Assembly: GCF_018614205.1 (NCBI RefSeq)
Contig: NZ_JAGGOS010000113.1
Coordinates: 1 to 64,000, forward strand
DNA length: 64,000 bases
Direction: 5' to 3'
DNA from: Streptomyces sp. ISL-36
GTDB lineage: Bacteria; Actinomycetota; Actinomycetes; Streptomycetales; Streptomycetaceae
Shown: piece by piece, positions 1-8,305 of the stretch
How the letters are laid out: each line of letters opens with the position of its first letter
Numbering within the stretch: the first letter of the stretch is position 1
Program-made: the position numbers and the translations under genes
Notes under the pieces: model-generated
Databases searched by the model: none
What the model saw: the letters and a program-made list of their open reading frames with translations, nothing else
What the model was told of the DNA's origin: nothing

Positions 1-1
1 C

Positions 2-205
2 GTCCGCCCCGAGACCGGGGTCTGCGGCGGCGCCGGCCTCTTCGACCAGCCCGACACCGAGCAGTCGGCCGACGGCGGCGGCTGCTGCGCCCCCAGCCCC
101 GCGCTCATCCAGCTCGGCAGCGGCGGCCCCGCGCCGTGCTGCCCGCGCTCTGCGCAACCCAGATCACCAGCTGGGGAATCGTCTACTACGCCTTCCCCGT
201 CCTGA
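2..205 (+). CDS. C-terminal fragment of a Cys-rich protein, possibly ArsI/CadI-type metal resistance
   Basis: An open frame enters from the left edge and stops with TGA at 203-205. Its first 45 or so codons end almost always in G or C, so it is real coding sequence up to about position 140. The visible tail has two Cys-Cys pairs (GGGCCAPSP and GPAPCC), as in the metal-binding tails of bacterial arsenic/cadmium proteins such as the ArsI/CadI dioxygenase family. It overlaps the MFS gene by about 70 nt, which is long for a normal operon and fits a small indel or rearrangement near 140. The family is a guess from the tail alone. Confidence 0.35.
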   Translation, partial: VRPETGVCGGAGLFDQPDTEQSADGGGCCAPSPALIQLGSGGPAPCCPRSAQPRSPAGESSTTPSPS

Positions 206-1299
206 ACCCACAGATCACCGCCGACACCGGCTGGTCCACAGGCGTCACGATGGCAGCCTTCTCGATCGCCCTGGTCATCTCCGGTCTCGCCGGAATCCGG
301 GTCGGGCGGATCATCGACCATCGTGGCCCCCGCACGGTCATGACCGCGGGCTCCGCCGTCGGGACCCTGAGCCTGGTGGTCGTGGCCCTGGCCCCCAACC
401 TGGCGGTGTTCTTCGCCGGTTGGATTCTGGCCGGGCTCGCCATGGCCGCCACCCTCTACCACCCTGCCTTCGCCGCCGTCACCCGCTGGTGGGCGCCCGA
501 CCACGTCCGCGCCCTCACCGTCGTCACCCTCGCCGGCGGCCTGGCCTCCACCGTCTTCGCCCCGCTCACGGCCACCCTCGCCGACCACCTGACCTGGCGC
601 ACCACCTACCTCGTGCTCGCCGTCATCCTCGCCGTCGTCACGATCCCCGCCCACGCCGTGGCTCTGAAGGCGCCCTGGCCCCCGGCCCCGGGGACACCGG
701 ACGACATGGAGGGAACGCCCCGGACGGTCGTACGCAGCAGGCCGTTCCTGATGCTCGCGGTCGCCTTCACGCTCTCGGCGTTCGCGATGTACGCCGTCGT
801 CGTCACCCTCGTCCCCCTCGTGGTCGAACGCGGCTACACCACGAGCCAGGCCGCCTGGGCCCTCGGCCTCGGGGGCGCCGGCCAGACTCTCGGCCGCACG
901 CTCTACGCCCCGCTCGCCCGCCATACCGGTACGACCGCCCGCACGGTGGCCCTCATCGCGCTCGGCGGCCTGACCACCGCCGCCTTCGCCCTCACCTCCG
1001 GCCCCTACGTCCTCGTGATCGCACTGTCGATGGTGGCGGGCATGGTCCGAGGCAACCTCACACTCCTTCAGGCCACCGCCGTCACCGAACGCTGGGGCAC
1101 ACAGCACTACGGCAGACTCTCCGGACTCCTCGGTGCCCCCGCCAAGACCGCATCGGCCCTCGCCCCCTTGGCGGCAACCCTCATCGCAATCACGATGGGC
1201 GGCTATCGATGGTTGTTCGGGTTGCTCGCGGCAACTGCCCTGCTCGCGGCAGTGATCGCTACCGGAACATCCGTCCGTGGAGGACGGCGGGGATCTTGA
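136..1299 (+). CDS. MFS transporter
   Basis: 387-residue, strongly hydrophobic protein with the 12-helix pattern of the major facilitator superfamily and the loop motif GRIIDHRGPR after helix 2. It should be an inner-membrane exporter or importer; the substrate is unknown. GTG at 136 is the first possible start in frame, but homologous MFS proteins usually have some 15 more residues before the LPALCATQITSWG segment, so the true start may be disturbed by the overlap with the preceding Cys-rich frame. If that frame is an arsenic-type gene, a metalloid efflux role is plausible. The last 13 codons overlap coding-like sequence on the other strand (1259-1428), so the C-terminus may be altered. Confidence 0.8.
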   Translation: MLPALCATQITSWGIVYYAFPVLNPQITADTGWSTGVTMAAFSIALVISGLAGIRVGRIIDHRGPRTVMTAGSAVGTLSLVVVALAPNLAVFFAGWILAGLAMAATLYHPAFAAVTRWWAPDHVRALTVVTLAGGLASTVFAPLTATLADHLTWRTTYLVLAVILAVVTIPAHAVALKAPWPPAPGTPDDMEGTPRTVVRSRPFLMLAVAFTLSAFAMYAVVVTLVPLVVERGYTTSQAAWALGLGGAGQTLGRTLYAPLARHTGTTARTVALIALGGLTTAAFALTSGPYVLVIALSMVAGMVRGNLTLLQATAVTERWGTQHYGRLSGLLGAPAKTASALAPLAATLIAITMGGYRWLFGLLAATALLAAVIATGTSVRGGRRGS

Positions 1300-1428
1300 A
1301 GTCTGGGGGGAACCTGGTGGTGGCCGCGGTGACCCAGTCAGCCACGGCCGAGCCCGGTGGCAGCCGGCAGGACACCTCGATGCGGTCGTTCTTGTCCGTG
1401 TGCGCCGTCGCGTGGAGGCGATCGACCG
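1259..1428 (-). pseudogene. C-terminal remnant of an unrecognised gene
   Basis: Read on the minus strand, this stretch has about 56 codons ending almost always in G or C and a stop (TAG) at 1259-1261, giving a plausible protein end containing DRIEVSCRLPPGSAVADW. There is no room for a 5' part, because the next base upstream is the end of corA and the frame does not continue as coding sequence there. It also runs into the 3' end of the MFS gene on the other strand. I read it as the leftover 3' end of a gene lost in a rearrangement. The family is not recognised. Confidence 0.4.
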
Positions 1429-2568
1429 CTAAAGCCAGTCCCGGCGCTTGAAAATCACATACAAACTGGTGCACACGGCCCCCATGAGGCCGATCGCAAG
1501 CGGATATCCGCCCGCCCAGTGCAGCTCCGGCATGGAGTCGAAGTTCATGCCGTAGATGGTTCCGACGAGTGTGGGTGCAAAGAGGATTGCGGCCCACGCG
1601 GAGATCTTCTTGATCTCCTCGTTCTGTTCGAAGCCGGCCTCCGCCAATGCCCGCATCTCCGCGTTCTGCTGCTGCGTCACCAAGGTCGCGTTCACCGTGA
1701 GGATTTCCGTCAGGGCCTGGCGGAAGCCGTCGACGCGTTCGCTGGTGTGGGTGACGTGGTCCGCGACGTCGCGGAGGTAGCGCTGGAGTTCCTCGTCCGT
1801 GCCGTACTTGGCGAAGCCGGCCATCAGGCCGTGCAGCATGGCGACCAGGGGGCGGGTGGCGCGCTGGAATTCGACCATTTCGCGGGAGAGTTCGTAGATG
1901 CGGCGGGAGACGGCCGGGTCGCCGCCGAAGACCTCGGTCTCGATCTCGTCGATGTCGTTCTGGACGCCCGCGACGACCGGCGCGTAACCGTCCACCACCG
2001 CGTCGAGGATCGCGTACAGGACCGCCTCCGGGCCGAGCGCGAGCAGGTCGGGGTTCTCCTCCATACGGTGGCGGACCGCCGAGAGGTCCGGCGCCGCTCC
2101 GTGGCGGACGGTGATCACGAAGTCCTGGCCCGCGAAGATGTGGAGCTCGCCGAAGTCGACCTCCTCCTGGGCGTCGAGGTAGCGGGCCGCCCGCAGGACG
2201 ACGAACAGGGTGTCGCCGTAACGTTCCAGCTTCGGGCGCTGATGGGCCTCCAGCGCGTCCTCCACCGCGAGTTCGTGGAGGTCGAACTCGTCGGCCAGGG
2301 AGTGGAGCTCGGACTTCGTCGGGCGGTGCAGGCCGATCCACGCCATGCCGTCCGGGTGCGCGCGCAGCTGACGGAACGTCTCGGCCAGCGAATCGGGCGA
2401 GGCGACCCGGCGGCCGTCCCGGTACAGCGTGGCCTGCACCACGCTGCGCTTGTCCGCCGGAGCGGCCAGGGCCTTCTCGACCGGCTGCGGCTGCGACTGT
2501 GGCCGCGTCGCCGTGGCCGGACGCTCCGGCCGGCTGCGCCAGGCTGCGCGGGGGCGGCGCTCCGACAT
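1429..2568 (-). CDS. corA: CorA family magnesium/cobalt transporter
   Basis: 379 residues. The long, charged, mostly helical cytoplasmic N-terminal domain is followed by two C-terminal membrane helices. The signature Tyr-Gly-Met-Asn (YGMNF, near residue 338) ends the first helix, and a positively charged tail follows the second. This GMN motif forms the selectivity filter of the pentameric CorA channel for Mg2+ (also Co2+/Ni2+). ATG at 2566-2568 is preferred over the longer open frame because a strong Shine-Dalgarno (GGAGGTGA) lies 7 nt upstream on the minus strand. About 60 residues of Arg/Pro/Gln-rich sequence precede the conserved domain. It is a single-gene unit; no Mg-responsive leader structure could be assigned. 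Confidence 0.92.
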   Translation of the reverse strand: MSERRPRAAWRSRPERPATATRPQSQPQPVEKALAAPADKRSVVQATLYRDGRRVASPDSLAETFRQLRAHPDGMAWIGLHRPTKSELHSLADEFDLHELAVEDALEAHQRPKLERYGDTLFVVLRAARYLDAQEEVDFGELHIFAGQDFVITVRHGAAPDLSAVRHRMEENPDLLALGPEAVLYAILDAVVDGYAPVVAGVQNDIDEIETEVFGGDPAVSRRIYELSREMVEFQRATRPLVAMLHGLMAGFAKYGTDEELQRYLRDVADHVTHTSERVDGFRQALTEILTVNATLVTQQQNAEMRALAEAGFEQNEEIKKISAWAAILFAPTLVGTIYGMNFDSMPELHWAGGYPLAIGLMGAVCTSLYVIFKRRDWL

Positions 2569-2620
2569 CGTGGGTTCACCTCCGCGTACATGAGCGGGCC
2601 AGGGTCTCCGGGCAGGATAT

Positions 2621-2713
2621 ACGGGGTGAATCGCCACGGCCCGGCAGTGCCGGTGGGGGTGCCCATGGCAGTGCCGGACCCTGCCGGGGGCCACGGGGTG
2701 AATCGCCACGGCC
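2621..2713. repeat. Two copies of a 21-bp direct repeat
   Basis: A 21-bp unit starting ACGGGGTGAATCGCC occurs at 2621-2641 and again, unchanged, at 2693-2713. Each copy is followed by a similar C/G-rich tail ending GTGCCGG. The pair lies upstream of corA and upstream of the DNA glycosylase gene, outside any gene. Function unknown; possible duplicated regulatory or slippage-derived sequence. Confidence 0.7.
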
Positions 2714-2757
2714 CTGCCGTGCCGGGGCAGTGCCCGTGACAGGCCGGATGCTGTCCC

Positions 2758-2796
2758 GGCTTGCGGACCGTATCTGTCCGCAAGCCCCGGTAGCGT
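2758..2796 (+). promoter_or_regulatory. Leaderless promoter with 11-bp inverted repeat operator candidate
   Basis: A perfect inverted repeat (GGCTTGCGGAC at 2758-2768, its complement at 2776-2786, 7-nt loop) lies directly in front of a TAGCGT -10 box at 2791-2796. The box is 7 nt before the ATG at 2804, the spacing of a leaderless transcript. The repeat occupies the -15 to -45 region, so a bound protein would block RNA polymerase. It could also act as a DNA hairpin. There is no T-run, so a terminator is less likely. Confidence 0.6.
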
Positions 2797-2803
2797 GCCG
2801 CAC

Positions 2804-3919
2804 ATGGCCTCCAAGACGACGAACCCGGTCCTCTCCACCCGCGCGCTGGGCCGCGCCACGCTGGCCCGCCAACTGCTCCTCGCGCCCGCCGCGATGTCCG
2901 CCGAGGACGCCGTCTCCCACCTCCTCGGGCTCCAGGCGCAGAACACCAAGCCTCCGTACTACGCCCTCGCCGCCCGGCTCGACGGTTTCCGGCCCGAAGA
3001 GCTCTCCGCGCTCATGGAGTCCCGCCGGGTCGCCCGGATCGTCACCCTGCGCTCCACCATCCACACCCACACCGCCGATGACGTGCTCACCCTGCGGCCC
3101 CTGGTGCAGGCGGCCCGCGACCGCGAACTCACCCTCTTCCGCAAAGGCCTCGACGGCGTCGACCTCGACCGGCTCGCGTTCCTCGCCCGGGAACTGGTCG
3201 AGGAGCAGCCCCGTACGCCGAAGGGGATCCGCGAGGCCCTCCTCGTCGAGTGGCCCCAGGCCGACCCGCAGGCCCTCTCCGTCGCCGCCCGCTGCCTGCT
3301 GCCGCTGGTCCAGGTCACCCCGCGCGGCCTGTGGCGCAGGAGCGGCCAGGTCTCCCTGACCACGGCCGAGACCTGGCTCGGCCGGACCGCCGCGCCCGCC
3401 CCGGCCCCCGACGACACCGTGCTCCGCTACCTCGCCGCCTTCGGGCCCGCCTCCGTCAAGGACATGCAGACCTGGTGCGGTCTCACCCGCCTGCGGGACG
3501 CCTTCGAGCGCCTGCGGCCCCAGCTCCTCACCTTCCAGGACGAGCACGGCACGGAACTCTTCGACCTGCCCGACGCGCCCCGCCCCGACGAGGACACCCC
3601 CGCACCGCCCCGCTTCCTGCCCGAGTACGACAACCTGCTCCTCTCCCACGCCGACCGCGGCCGCGTCGTTCCCTCCGACGCCAGGAACCGCACGTGGAAG
3701 GGGAACCAGGCCTACTCCGTCTTCCTGCTCGACGGCCTCCTCGCCGGACTCTGGCGCCTGGAGGAGACCAAGGAGCGCACGACGATGACCGTCCAGCCCT
3801 TCGGCCCGACGAGCAGGGCCCAGCGCACCGAGCTGACGCAGGAGGCCGAGCGGATGCTGGGGGCGATGGCCCCGCAGGGGATCCCGTACGAGGTGCGCTT
3901 CGGCACCGTGGAGGGGTAG
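2804..3919 (+). CDS. AlkZ-like (HTH_42) winged-helix DNA glycosylase
   Basis: 371 residues of the winged-helix HTH_42 superfamily that includes AlkZ, the Streptomyces glycosylase that unhooks azinomycin crosslinks, and YcaQ/AlkX. The catalytic-type motif is Gln44-Ala45-Gln46 in LLGLQAQN; AlkZ members have Gln-x-Gln here while YcaQ has Gln-x-Asp. The later segment RNRTWKGNQAY and the C-terminal beta region are also typical. It should excise alkylated purines or crosslinks from DNA. ATG 2804 is chosen because a -10 box sits 7 nt upstream (leaderless); a GTG at 2795 is the alternative. It stands alone, with no biosynthetic genes for a genotoxin beside it, so a general repair or defence role is more likely than self-resistance. 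Confidence 0.75.
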   Translation: MASKTTNPVLSTRALGRATLARQLLLAPAAMSAEDAVSHLLGLQAQNTKPPYYALAARLDGFRPEELSALMESRRVARIVTLRSTIHTHTADDVLTLRPLVQAARDRELTLFRKGLDGVDLDRLAFLARELVEEQPRTPKGIREALLVEWPQADPQALSVAARCLLPLVQVTPRGLWRRSGQVSLTTAETWLGRTAAPAPAPDDTVLRYLAAFGPASVKDMQTWCGLTRLRDAFERLRPQLLTFQDEHGTELFDLPDAPRPDEDTPAPPRFLPEYDNLLLSHADRGRVVPSDARNRTWKGNQAYSVFLLDGLLAGLWRLEETKERTTMTVQPFGPTSRAQRTELTQEAERMLGAMAPQGIPYEVRFGTVEG

Positions 3920-3960
3920 GGAGCCCCGGAGCCGACCCCGAACCGGCCCGCGCCCGCCCG

Positions 3961-4815
3961 CTACGGCAGCAGGCCCGCCCTGCGGGCCGCCACCACCGCC
4001 TCCAGGCGGGTGTGCGCGCCCAGCTTCCGCATCGCGGAGCGCAGATAGCCCTTCACCGTCTCCGGGCGCAGCCCGAGCCGCTCCGCCGCGGCCGCGTTCG
4101 TCGCCCCCGGAGCCACCGCCGCCAGTACGTCCAGCTCGCGCGGCGTCAACGTCACGCCCGCCCAGCCGCCCGGCAGCCCGCCCGGTGACCTTCCCGACGC
4201 CGCCGCGAACGGAGCCGTGGACGCCGTCTCCAGGCGGCCGCACACCGCCAGCAGCCGCCCGCGCAGCTCCGGGTCCGCGATCCGGGGCGCGAGCTCCCGC
4301 AGCTCGCCGTGCGCCTGCCGGACCTCCTCCCAGGAAGGGCCGGACGGCGGCTCCGGCAGGTGCCGCCGCACCTCGTCCCGTACCGCCAGGGCCTGTTCCA
4401 GGTCCCGCGCCGCCGCCACCGCCGCGTCGAAGACGCGCTCGCCGAGCGGCAGGGCGTCCCGCAGCGCCCCGTACAGCACTCCCCGCACCTTCCGTCGTAC
4501 GACGACCGGCACGGCGATCACCGAACGCAGCCCCTCCGCCGACACCGGACCGTCGTACTCGTGGGTGATGTGCCGCGCCGAGGGGTAGTCGGTGACCGCG
4601 CAGGGCCGCGACAGGGCCAGGCACTTCCCGCCCAGGCCGCTGCCCGTCGAGATCGCGAGGCCGTGCAGGGCGGGCGTCACGGCCCCGTTCAGCTCCGCGA
4701 TCCGCAGCGGGCGGCCTTCGTGCAGCAGCCCGCCGAAGACCACCTGCAGCCCGGTGGCCCGGCGCAGCCGCAGCAGCGCCGCACGCATCTCCACCGCTTC
4801 CATCCGCTCGGGCAC
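3961..4815 (-). CDS. GAF-domain LuxR-type transcriptional regulator
   Basis: 284 residues: a GAF-like sensor domain (about residues 10-140), a short helical linker and a LuxR/NarL helix-turn-helix at about 225-275 (LTPRELDVLAAVAPGATN ... ETVKGYLRSAMRKLG). It lacks a receiver domain, so it probably senses a small molecule through GAF. GTG 4815 is chosen because GAAGGAG lies 7 nt upstream; an ATG at 4803 is possible. It is divergent from the acyl-CoA synthetase operon and shares a 91-bp intergenic region with two palindromes, so it is the likely regulator of that operon and possibly of itself. The inducer could be the aromatic or carboxylic acid substrate (inference). Confidence 0.8.
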   Translation of the reverse strand: MPERMEAVEMRAALLRLRRATGLQVVFGGLLHEGRPLRIAELNGAVTPALHGLAISTGSGLGGKCLALSRPCAVTDYPSARHITHEYDGPVSAEGLRSVIAVPVVVRRKVRGVLYGALRDALPLGERVFDAAVAAARDLEQALAVRDEVRRHLPEPPSGPSWEEVRQAHGELRELAPRIADPELRGRLLAVCGRLETASTAPFAAASGRSPGGLPGGWAGVTLTPRELDVLAAVAPGATNAAAAERLGLRPETVKGYLRSAMRKLGAHTRLEAVVAARRAGLLP

Positions 4816-4906
4816 GGAACCACTCCTTCACCCCCGAACGGGGGTAGTGAGACCTGGGTCACTGATTACACGATGTCCGTGACCGGTCCCGCAACGAGGA
4901 GGACAC
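4816..4906. promoter_or_regulatory. Divergent promoter region with palindromes
   Basis: Contains a perfect 16-bp inverted repeat, ACCCCCGAACGGGGGT, at 4830-4845 and a second pair, GTGA-N8-TCAC, at 4847-4862. Both lie between the LuxR-type regulator and the acyl-CoA synthetase genes. The first is a strong operator candidate. A Shine-Dalgarno AGGAGG follows just before the ATG at 4907. Confidence 0.55.
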
Positions 4907-6640
4907 ATGACGGCAAGTACCGCGACGGAGAGGTTCCGGGCCGCCCGCGACTTCCTGCTGCAGCACCGCGAGGACTACGAGACGGCGTACGACGGTTTCG
5001 CCTGGCCCCGCCTCGACCGGTTCAACTGGGCCCTGGAGTGGTTCGACGTCATCGCGGCCGGGAACGACAGGACCGCCCTGCACCTCGTCGAGGAGGACGG
5101 CGGCGAGACGAAGCTGAGCTTCGCCGAGATGTCCGCCCGCTCCAACCAGGCCGCCAACTGGCTGCGCGCGCAGGGCGTACGGGCCGGCGACCGGGTCATC
5201 GTCATGCTCGGCAACCAGGCCGAGCTGTGGGAGACCGCGCTCGCCGCCATGAAGCTGCGCGCCGTCGTCATCCCGGCCACCCCGCTCCTGGGGCCCGCCG
5301 ACCTGAGGGACCGCGTCGAGCGCGGCCGGGCCCGGCATGTGATCGTGCGCGCCGAGGACACCGCCAAGTTCGACGACGTACCGGGGGAGTACACCCGGAT
5401 CGCGGTCGGCGGAATCCGAACCGGCGGAGTACCAACCGGTGGCGTCGAGGGGGACGGCGACGGTGGCGGGGACGGTGACGGCTGGCTCCGCTACGCGCAC
5501 GCGTACGACGAGTCCGAGACCTTCGTCCCGGAGGGTGTGACCCTCGCCGACGACCCGCTGATGCTCTACTTCACCTCCGGCACGACCGCCCGCCCCAAGC
5601 TGGTCGAGCACACCCACACCTCGTACCCCGTCGGCCATCTCGCCACCATGTACTGGATCGGCCTCAAGCCCGGGGACGTGCACCTGAACATCTCCTCGCC
5701 GGGCTGGGCCAAGCACGCCTGGTCCAACCTCTTCGCCCCCTGGAACGCCGAGGCGACCGTCTTCATCCACAACTACACACGCTTCGACCCGGCCCGTCTG
5801 ATGGCCGAGATGGAGCGGAACGGCGTCACCAGCTTCTGCGCGCCGCCGACCGTCTGGCGGATGCTGATCCAGGCCGACCTCACGCAGTTGAAGCATCCGC
5901 CGCGCGAGGTCGTCGCCGCGGGCGAGCCGCTCAACCCCGAGGTGATCGAGTCCGTACGCCGAGCCTGGGGCGTCACCATCCGGGACGGCTTCGGCCAGAC
6001 CGAGACCGCCGTCCAGGTCTCCAACAGTCCTGGTCAGCGCCTCAAGGAGGGCTCGATGGGCCGACCGAGCCCCGGCTTCCGGGTCACACTGGTCGACCCG
6101 GTGAGCGGGCGCGCCGACGTCGAGGAGGGGGAGATCTGCCTCGACCTCTCCGTCGAGCCGGTGGGTCTGATGACCGGCTACCACGGAGACCCCGAGCGCA
6201 CGGCCGAGGCGATGGCCGGCGGCTACTACCGCACCGGTGACATCGGCGCGCGCGACGCCGACGGCTACATCACGTACATCGGGCGCGCCGACGACGTCTT
6301 CAAGGCCTCCGACTACAAGATCTCGCCGTTCGAGCTGGAGAGCGCGCTCCTGGAGCACGAGGCGGTGGCCGAGGCGGCGGTCGTCCCGGCCCCCGACCCG
6401 CTGCGGCTCGCGGTCCCGAAGGCGTACGTCGTGCTCGCGGAGGGCTGGGAGCCGAACGCGGACACGGCGAAGGTGCTCTTCGCCCACTCGCGCGCCGTGC
6501 TCGCCCCGTACAAGCGCGTGCGGCGCATCGAGTTCGCCGAGCTGCCGAAGACCGTCTCGGGCAAGATCCGCCGGATCGAGCTGCGCGAGCGTACGGCCAA
6601 GGGCGAGGGCACCGAGTTCACGGAGGGGGACCTCGCATGA
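4907..6640 (+). CDS. AMP-binding acyl-CoA synthetase (medium-chain/aromatic type)
   Basis: 577 residues of the ANL adenylating superfamily. The phosphate-binding loop FTSGTTARPK is at about 220-230, GFGQTE lies in the core, GRADDVFKASDYKISPFELE near 455-475, and the C-terminal catalytic Lys is in TVSGKIRR near 552. The short N-terminal lid and the W-rich segment LNISSPGWAKHAWS resemble medium-chain acyl-CoA synthetases (MACS) and related benzoate ligases. It would make acyl-AMP and then acyl-CoA from ATP, a carboxylic acid and CoA. A Gly/Asp-rich insert at about 170-187 (GDGDGGGDGDG) is unusual. ATG follows AGGAGG. The stop overlaps the next start (ATGA), so the two synthetases are translationally coupled. 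Confidence 0.88.
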   Translation: MTASTATERFRAARDFLLQHREDYETAYDGFAWPRLDRFNWALEWFDVIAAGNDRTALHLVEEDGGETKLSFAEMSARSNQAANWLRAQGVRAGDRVIVMLGNQAELWETALAAMKLRAVVIPATPLLGPADLRDRVERGRARHVIVRAEDTAKFDDVPGEYTRIAVGGIRTGGVPTGGVEGDGDGGGDGDGWLRYAHAYDESETFVPEGVTLADDPLMLYFTSGTTARPKLVEHTHTSYPVGHLATMYWIGLKPGDVHLNISSPGWAKHAWSNLFAPWNAEATVFIHNYTRFDPARLMAEMERNGVTSFCAPPTVWRMLIQADLTQLKHPPREVVAAGEPLNPEVIESVRRAWGVTIRDGFGQTETAVQVSNSPGQRLKEGSMGRPSPGFRVTLVDPVSGRADVEEGEICLDLSVEPVGLMTGYHGDPERTAEAMAGGYYRTGDIGARDADGYITYIGRADDVFKASDYKISPFELESALLEHEAVAEAAVVPAPDPLRLAVPKAYVVLAEGWEPNADTAKVLFAHSRAVLAPYKRVRRIEFAELPKTVSGKIRRIELRERTAKGEGTEFTEGDLA

Positions 6641-8247
6641 GCCTGTCCTACGCCCACGGCGTGAGCACCACCGAGCTGCTCGGGGACACCATCGGCGCCA
6701 ACCTGGACCGCGCCGTCGCCACCTGGCCCGACCGCGAGGCGCTGGTCGACGTACCCACCGGGCGCCGCTGGACCTACGCCCGATTCGGCGCGGACGTCGA
6801 CCGGTTGGCGTCCGCCCTGCTCGCGAGCGGGGTCGAGAAGGGCGACCGGGTCGGCATCTGGGCGGTCAACTGCGCCGAGTGGGTGCTGGTCCAGTACGCG
6901 ACCGCCCGCATCGGCGCGATCATGGTGAACATCAACCCCGCCTACCGCGCCCACGAGCTGGAGTACGTGCTGCGGCAGGCCGGGATCTCGCTGCTCTTCG
7001 CGTCGCTGGCGCACAAGACCAGCGACTACCGCGCGATGGTCGACCAGGTCCGGTCGGACTGCCCCGAGTTGCGCGAGGCCGTCTACTTCGGCGACGCGAG
7101 CTGGGACGCGCTGCTCGCCCGCACGGCCGGGGACCTCCGGCCGGCCACACTCTCCTGCGATGAGCCGGTCAACATCCAGTACACCTCGGGCACGACGGGC
7201 TTCCCCAAGGGGGCGACCCTCTCCCACCACAACATCCTCAACAACGGCTACTTCGTGGGCGAGATGATCGCCTACACGGAGCAGGACCGCATCTGCATCC
7301 CGGTCCCGTTCTACCACTGCTTCGGCATGGTCATGGGCAATCTCGCGGCCACCTCGCACGGCGCCTGCATGGTCGTCCCGGCCCCGTCCTTCGATCCCGC
7401 CGCGACCCTCCGCGCGGTGCAGCAGGAGCGGTGCACCTCGCTGTACGGCGTACCGACGATGTTCATCGCGGAGCTCAACCTCCCCGACTTCGCCTCGTAC
7501 GACCTCTCCACGCTGCGCACCGGGATCATGGCCGGCTCGCCCTGTCCGGTGGAGGTCATGAAGCGGGTGGTCGCCGAGATGAACATGGCCGAGGTGTCCA
7601 TCTGTTACGGCATGACGGAGACCTCGCCCGTCTCCACCCAGACCCGGCGCGAGGACGACCTGGAGCGCCGCACGGGCACGGTCGGCCGGGTCATGCCGCA
7701 TGTCGAGGTGAAGGTCGTCGACCCGGCCACGGGCCTCACCGCGCCCCGTGGGACCGCCGGCGAACTGTGCACCCGCGGCTACAGCGTCATGCTGGGCTAC
7801 TGGAACGAGCCGGAGAAGACCGCCGAGGCCGTCGACGCGGGCCGCTGGATGCACACCGGCGACCTGGCCGTGATGCGCGAGGACGGTTACGTCCAGATCG
7901 TCGGCCGTATCAAGGACATGATCATCCGTGGCGGGGAGAACGTCTACCCGCGCGAGATCGAGGAGTTCCTCTACGGATACGAGAAGATCGCCGACGTCCA
8001 GGTCGTCGGCGTCCCGGACGAGCGCTACGGCGAGGAGATCCTGGCCTGCGTGATTCCGCGCGACCCCGCCGACCCGCCCACGCTGGAGGACATCACGGAC
8101 TTCTGCCGCGACCGGCTGGCGCACTACAAGATCCCGCGGAGGGTGGAGATCCTCTCCGAGTTCCCCATGACGGTCAGCGGGAAGGTGCGCAAGGTGGAGC
8201 TGCGGCAGCGCTTCGGGGACGGTGCGGGAGCAAGGGGAGGGGCCTGA
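6637..8247 (+). CDS. AMP-binding fatty-acyl-CoA synthetase (FadD-like)
   Basis: 536 residues. The P-loop YTSGTTGFPKG is near 181, YGMTETSPV follows, GRIKDMIIRGGENVYPREIEE is near 424 and the catalytic Lys is in MTVSGKVRK near 515. These are the marks of FadD-type long- or medium-chain acyl-CoA synthetases. The start ATG overlaps the stop of the upstream synthetase by 4 nt (ATGA), so both enzymes come from one mRNA. No acyl-CoA dehydrogenase or hydratase follows, so the operon only activates acids; two ligases of different subfamily suggest two substrate classes or a two-sided substrate. Confidence 0.9.
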   Translation: MSLSYAHGVSTTELLGDTIGANLDRAVATWPDREALVDVPTGRRWTYARFGADVDRLASALLASGVEKGDRVGIWAVNCAEWVLVQYATARIGAIMVNINPAYRAHELEYVLRQAGISLLFASLAHKTSDYRAMVDQVRSDCPELREAVYFGDASWDALLARTAGDLRPATLSCDEPVNIQYTSGTTGFPKGATLSHHNILNNGYFVGEMIAYTEQDRICIPVPFYHCFGMVMGNLAATSHGACMVVPAPSFDPAATLRAVQQERCTSLYGVPTMFIAELNLPDFASYDLSTLRTGIMAGSPCPVEVMKRVVAEMNMAEVSICYGMTETSPVSTQTRREDDLERRTGTVGRVMPHVEVKVVDPATGLTAPRGTAGELCTRGYSVMLGYWNEPEKTAEAVDAGRWMHTGDLAVMREDGYVQIVGRIKDMIIRGGENVYPREIEEFLYGYEKIADVQVVGVPDERYGEEILACVIPRDPADPPTLEDITDFCRDRLAHYKIPRRVEILSEFPMTVSGKVRKVELRQRFGDGAGARGGA

Positions 8248-8274
8248 GGAGCGGGAGGGGCCTGAGGAGCGGGA
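8239..8274. repeat. Tandem 18-bp duplication at the end of the synthetase gene
   Basis: The unit GGGGCCTGAGGAGCGGGA occurs twice in tandem (8239-8256, 8257-8274). The first copy contains the synthetase stop codon, so the duplication lies at the 3' end of the gene and in the short space before the convergent GNAT gene. Confidence 0.7.
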
Positions 8275-8305
8275 AGCGGGCGACAGGCGCACGAAGCGAA
8301 GGCGT

